Program-made: the position numbers and the translations under genes
In this document: positions 61,986 to 64,000 of the stretch, piece after piece
Numbering within the stretch: the first letter of the stretch is position 1
How the letters are laid out: each line of letters starts with the position of its first letter
NCBI GenBank assembly: GCA_963846885.1
Contig: CAWJXS010000016.1
Coordinates: 23,702 to 87,701, forward strand
DNA from: RPQJ01 sp963846885
Lineage (GTDB): Bacteria > Pseudomonadota > Gammaproteobacteria > Steroidobacterales > Steroidobacteraceae
Direction: 5' to 3'
Length of the DNA: 64,000 nt
The notes under the pieces: generated by a model
Seen by the model: only the letters and a program-made list of their open reading frames with translations
What the model was told of the DNA's origin: nothing
Databases searched by the model: none

Positions 61986-62786
61986 ATGACTGACCACGGC
62001 CTGCCGACGTACCTGACGCGCCCGTACACGCTGTCCAAGGCGCAGATCGGGACGGCGCTCGGGGCCGAACTCCTGTCGCTCTGCCAGTCCGTCACTGCGG
62101 ATGGCCGGCTTGCCCCGGAAGAACTCGAGGGACTGCAGCAATGGCTGCATGACGCAGATACCGCCGAGATGCCGGCGGTGAAACACCTGCGCACGTCGAT
62201 CGAACGCGTGCTCGCGGACGGCAGGATCACGCCCGAGGAGTACCGCGAGGTCTACAGGGCCGTCGAAGCCGTATTGCCATTCGAGGCGCGTAAACAGGCG
62301 CTCGCCGCAAGGGCGGAGGTCGACACGACCGAGGCAGCCATCGCGAGCGCTACCTTCATGGTGGCCGGCGTGCGGCAGGAAGGCCGGCCCGAAGTCATCG
62401 AGCGGCACGCCAGGCCGAATGACGTCATCGTGCTCGCCCGCCAGCGTGAAGACTGCGAGAGCGATGCCGCCATCACCGTGAGACTTTCGAACGGCGCGGA
62501 AATCGGCTTCGTCCCGGACGAAGATGCGCGGCAACTGGCTCCCTTGCTGGACGCAGGCTGCCGCTACGAAGCTCGCATCACCGAAGTACTGGCGACGGGA
62601 CGTGGTCCCATTCCCGTGGTGCAAGCAAGGGTTTTCGCCAGCGGCGAATCGCGGAACTCAGCCCCGTTGCAGCCCGGCCTTGCTCACGGCGACCGGCCAG
62701 TCAGTCGCGGCTTCGGGCCGCGACTCGTGATCGGCACCGCGCTGGCGGTAGCGCTGGTGACCGCGCTATACGCTGTAATGACCTAG
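61986..62786 (+). CDS. HIRAN-domain protein with TerB-like N-terminus and C-terminal membrane anchor
   Basis: 266 residues. The N-terminal helical part (about 20-100, ELLSLCQSVTADGRLAPEEL and VLADGRITPEEYREV) looks like a TerB-type or paired acidic-loop domain with two DGR(L/I)xPEE motifs. A HIRAN domain follows (about 120-210; FMVAGVRQEGRPEVIERHA, IGFVPDEDARQLAPLLDAG, ITEVLATGRG). A TM segment closes the chain (VIGTALAVALVTALYAVM). HIRAN normally binds DNA ends with SF2 helicases, so a membrane-anchored form is unusual. Start at 61986 is chosen at the domain edge; 61941 is possible. Confidence 0.78.
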   Translation: MTDHGLPTYLTRPYTLSKAQIGTALGAELLSLCQSVTADGRLAPEELEGLQQWLHDADTAEMPAVKHLRTSIERVLADGRITPEEYREVYRAVEAVLPFEARKQALAARAEVDTTEAAIASATFMVAGVRQEGRPEVIERHARPNDVIVLARQREDCESDAAITVRLSNGAEIGFVPDEDARQLAPLLDAGCRYEARITEVLATGRGPIPVVQARVFASGESRNSAPLQPGLAHGDRPVSRGFGPRLVIGTALAVALVTALYAVMT

Positions 62787-62843
62787 TCGCACCGTCCATC
62801 ACCACGATTATGCAACGGCCCCAGGGCTGAACCCGGCCGGCAC

Positions 62844-63125
62844 TCAGGGCATCAGCAAGCGACGTGCTTTCTGTGCGTAAAGGCCAAGTGTCAACCCGCG
62901 GCCAAGCAGCGCGAGGGCCCGACCCGGACCGAGCGCCAGCAGCACACCGGCGCCGACCACCACCAGTAGCGGCGTCAGCCGTCGTACCGTGCTGATCGCC
63001 CGGTCGACACGCGCCGCGCCGCCGGCGATTTCACCATAGGTCCGAGCAGTGTCATCGCGCTGCAGTGCGCACTCGGCCTGCAGCGCAGCGCGTCGCGCGC
63101 TCAGCGCGGCCAAGCGAGAGCTCAT
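62844..63125 (-). CDS. YqjK-like membrane-associated protein
   Basis: 93 residues: basic/helical N-terminus (MSSRLAALSARRAALQAE), a hydrophobic segment (about 50-75, LTPLLVVVGAGVLLALG) and a basic end. It resembles YqjK, the third gene of the yqjD-yqjE-yqjK cluster, by length, layout and neighbours. The ATG overlaps the stop of the preceding gene by 4 nt. Confidence 0.72.
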   Translation of the reverse strand: MSSRLAALSARRAALQAECALQRDDTARTYGEIAGGAARVDRAISTVRRLTPLLVVVGAGVLLALGPGRALALLGRGLTLGLYAQKARRLLMP

Positions 63126-63520
63126 GGTTCGCCCCTGAGCATCGTCACGTCGCGGGCAAGCTCAGTGCGTGTCGCATCGAGCAGGCGGGACTTTTCCAGC
63201 AGCCGCTGTCGCGACATCCAGGCGGCCACCGCCGCTATCACCACGAACACGAGCGTGACGCCAATCGCCGCGGCCATACGGTGCGTGTCCCAGCAATAGA
63301 CGATGACCGTGATACCGGCGAGCAGCAAGGCCAGCATGCCCGACAGCACCGCGATGAATCCCCACAGCAGGATGCGTACGCCCCGCTGCAGGTCCTCGCT
63401 GACTTCCGTCGTCAGTAACTCGACGCGCGTCTGCGCGGTCGCGAGCAGCGTACCGCCCAACCGGACCAGCGAGCGCAACAGGTTCGTCGCCGGCCCCTGC
63501 GACTGGACTTCGTCGCTCAT
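63122..63520 (-). CDS. YqjE-like (holin-superfamily) inner-membrane protein
   Basis: 132 residues with two TM segments (about 52-75 and 83-103; VRILLWGFIAVLSGMLALLLAG and AAIGVTLVFVVIAAVAAW). It matches the YqjE/'phage holin' family of chromosomal membrane proteins. The holin label does not imply a phage: no lysis or phage genes are near. Lies between YqjD-like and YqjK-like genes, 7 nt after the former. Confidence 0.85.
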   Translation of the reverse strand: MSDEVQSQGPATNLLRSLVRLGGTLLATAQTRVELLTTEVSEDLQRGVRILLWGFIAVLSGMLALLLAGITVIVYCWDTHRMAAAIGVTLVFVVIAAVAAWMSRQRLLEKSRLLDATRTELARDVTMLRGEP

Positions 63521-63527
63521 GCGTCAC

Positions 63528-63833
63528 TCAACGACGGGCAAGCAGCACGCCGAGAATCAGTCCTACACCCGCGGCGATACCGACCGACTGCCACGGATTG
63601 CTCTTTACGTACTTCTCTGTCGCCGCTACCGCCTCGTCGCCGTGGCGGACGGCCGAACGCTCGACCTCGAGCAGCCGGCGCTTTGCGCTTTCCAGCGACT
63701 CCAGGATCCGGTTCCGGGCTTCGTCCACTTTCTCGCCGCCATGACCGGCGGAGGCCTTCATCAAGGCCTCGGCGTCGCGCATTACGTTCGCGAGATCGGT
63801 CCTGAGTGCTTGAGTCGAAATGTGTTCTGCCAT
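63528..63833 (-). CDS. YqjD/ElaB-like (DUF883) membrane-anchored protein
   Basis: 101 residues: amphipathic helix (LANVMRDAEALMKASAGHGGEKV, cut here in two for reading: LANVMRDAEALMK then ASAGHGGEKV) and a C-terminal glycine-zipper TM helix ending in basic residues (SNPWQSVGIAAGVGLILGV, then LLARR). E. coli YqjD and ElaB bind ribosomes at the inner membrane in stationary phase. The ATG before AEHISTQAL is chosen. First gene of the three-gene cluster. Beyond it (63834-64000) no gene was seen before the window edge. Confidence 0.9.
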   Translation of the reverse strand: MAEHISTQALRTDLANVMRDAEALMKASAGHGGEKVDEARNRILESLESAKRRLLEVERSAVRHGDEAVAATEKYVKSNPWQSVGIAAGVGLILGVLLARR

Positions 63834-64000
63834 GTCCCTACTCCTGACGGTTGTCGTCTCGCGCAGGCCTGTACCGCCCACGATTTCAATGCTAGGCGCG
63901 GCGGCGGCGGACCACAATCAGGAAAACCTGAGGGCGGGGAGCCGCCCCGGGGAGGCATGGCGGGCTGCGGGCTTGCGCGAGTAATCGATCACTCGGTCGA

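Noticed and set aside
63122..63520. Phage holin as evidence of a prophage
   Set aside because: YqjE-type chromosomal membrane protein flanked by YqjD- and YqjK-like genes; no phage genes in the window.

Overview
The window is GC-rich (about two-thirds G+C by eye), densely coded bacterial chromosome. Gene content points to a gammaproteobacterium: FimV, a FimX-like protein, single-chain PurL, PrmB, EpmA with EF-P, parE-parC, xseB-ispA-dxs, EttA, DUF1820 and MltF. A deep-branching or Xanthomonadales/Steroidobacterales-like lineage is my inference; no rRNA lies in the window to settle it. No prophage, insertion sequence or CRISPR array was found.

Region 1 (1-9.2 kb): a minus-strand run prmB-aroC-fimV (fimV is cut by the left edge). 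Divergent from it is a plus-strand run of an SCO-type copper protein, psd, epmA and msrC, facing efp across a hairpin terminator. epmA makes the enzyme that modifies the product of efp. A FimX-like degenerate GGDEF/EAL protein follows; with FimV it suggests type IV pilus control.

Region 2 (9.2-18.7 kb): parE-parC on the minus strand, a 640-bp non-coding gap holding an inverted repeat, then xseB-ispA-dxs (isoprenoid precursors) and folE2.

Region 3 (18.7-28.8 kb): a long minus-strand run glyA-nrdR-ribD-ribE, then ribBX-ribH-nusB-thiL-pgpA and a Ser/Thr kinase with a cyclic-nucleotide-binding domain. A convergently oriented secreted M20 hydrolase splits the riboflavin genes. The RibA half of RibBX lacks the zinc cysteines, so GTP cyclohydrolase II must be encoded elsewhere.

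Region 4 (28.8-42 kb): a cytochrome c/beta-barrel-like protein, an HDAC-family deacetylase, ettA overlapping hutH, two uncharacterised genes, purL, a DUF1820 gene and a T6SS-type FHA protein with no T6SS around it.

Region 5 (42-48.9 kb): a TetR regulator with a clear palindromic operator, divergent from an MttB-family methyltransferase and a dimethylglycine-dehydrogenase-like flavoprotein (methylated-amine catabolism). Then a zinc-ribbon/winged-helix gene pair, tRNA-Ser(CGA) and mltF.

Region 6 (48.9-54 kb): an ECF sigma factor followed by a large kinase/TM/FGE-sulfatase/hydrolase gene broken by about five frameshifts, and a ScyD-like gene broken by one. Frameshifts concentrate between 43.9 and 53.3 kb.

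Region 7 (54-64 kb): tadA, an AI-2E-family permease, a SHOCT protein, a BamA/TamA-like barrel, a secreted aspartoacylase-like hydrolase, a Tat-exported molybdenum hydroxylase pair, a membrane-anchored HIRAN protein and a YqjD-YqjE-YqjK-like operon.

The most distinctive unexplained feature is a repeat family (7-nt GGGGCTA and 9-nt GGAAGGACA units in inverted arms) seen three times, each time exactly between convergent genes, and reaching into or abutting their stop codons.
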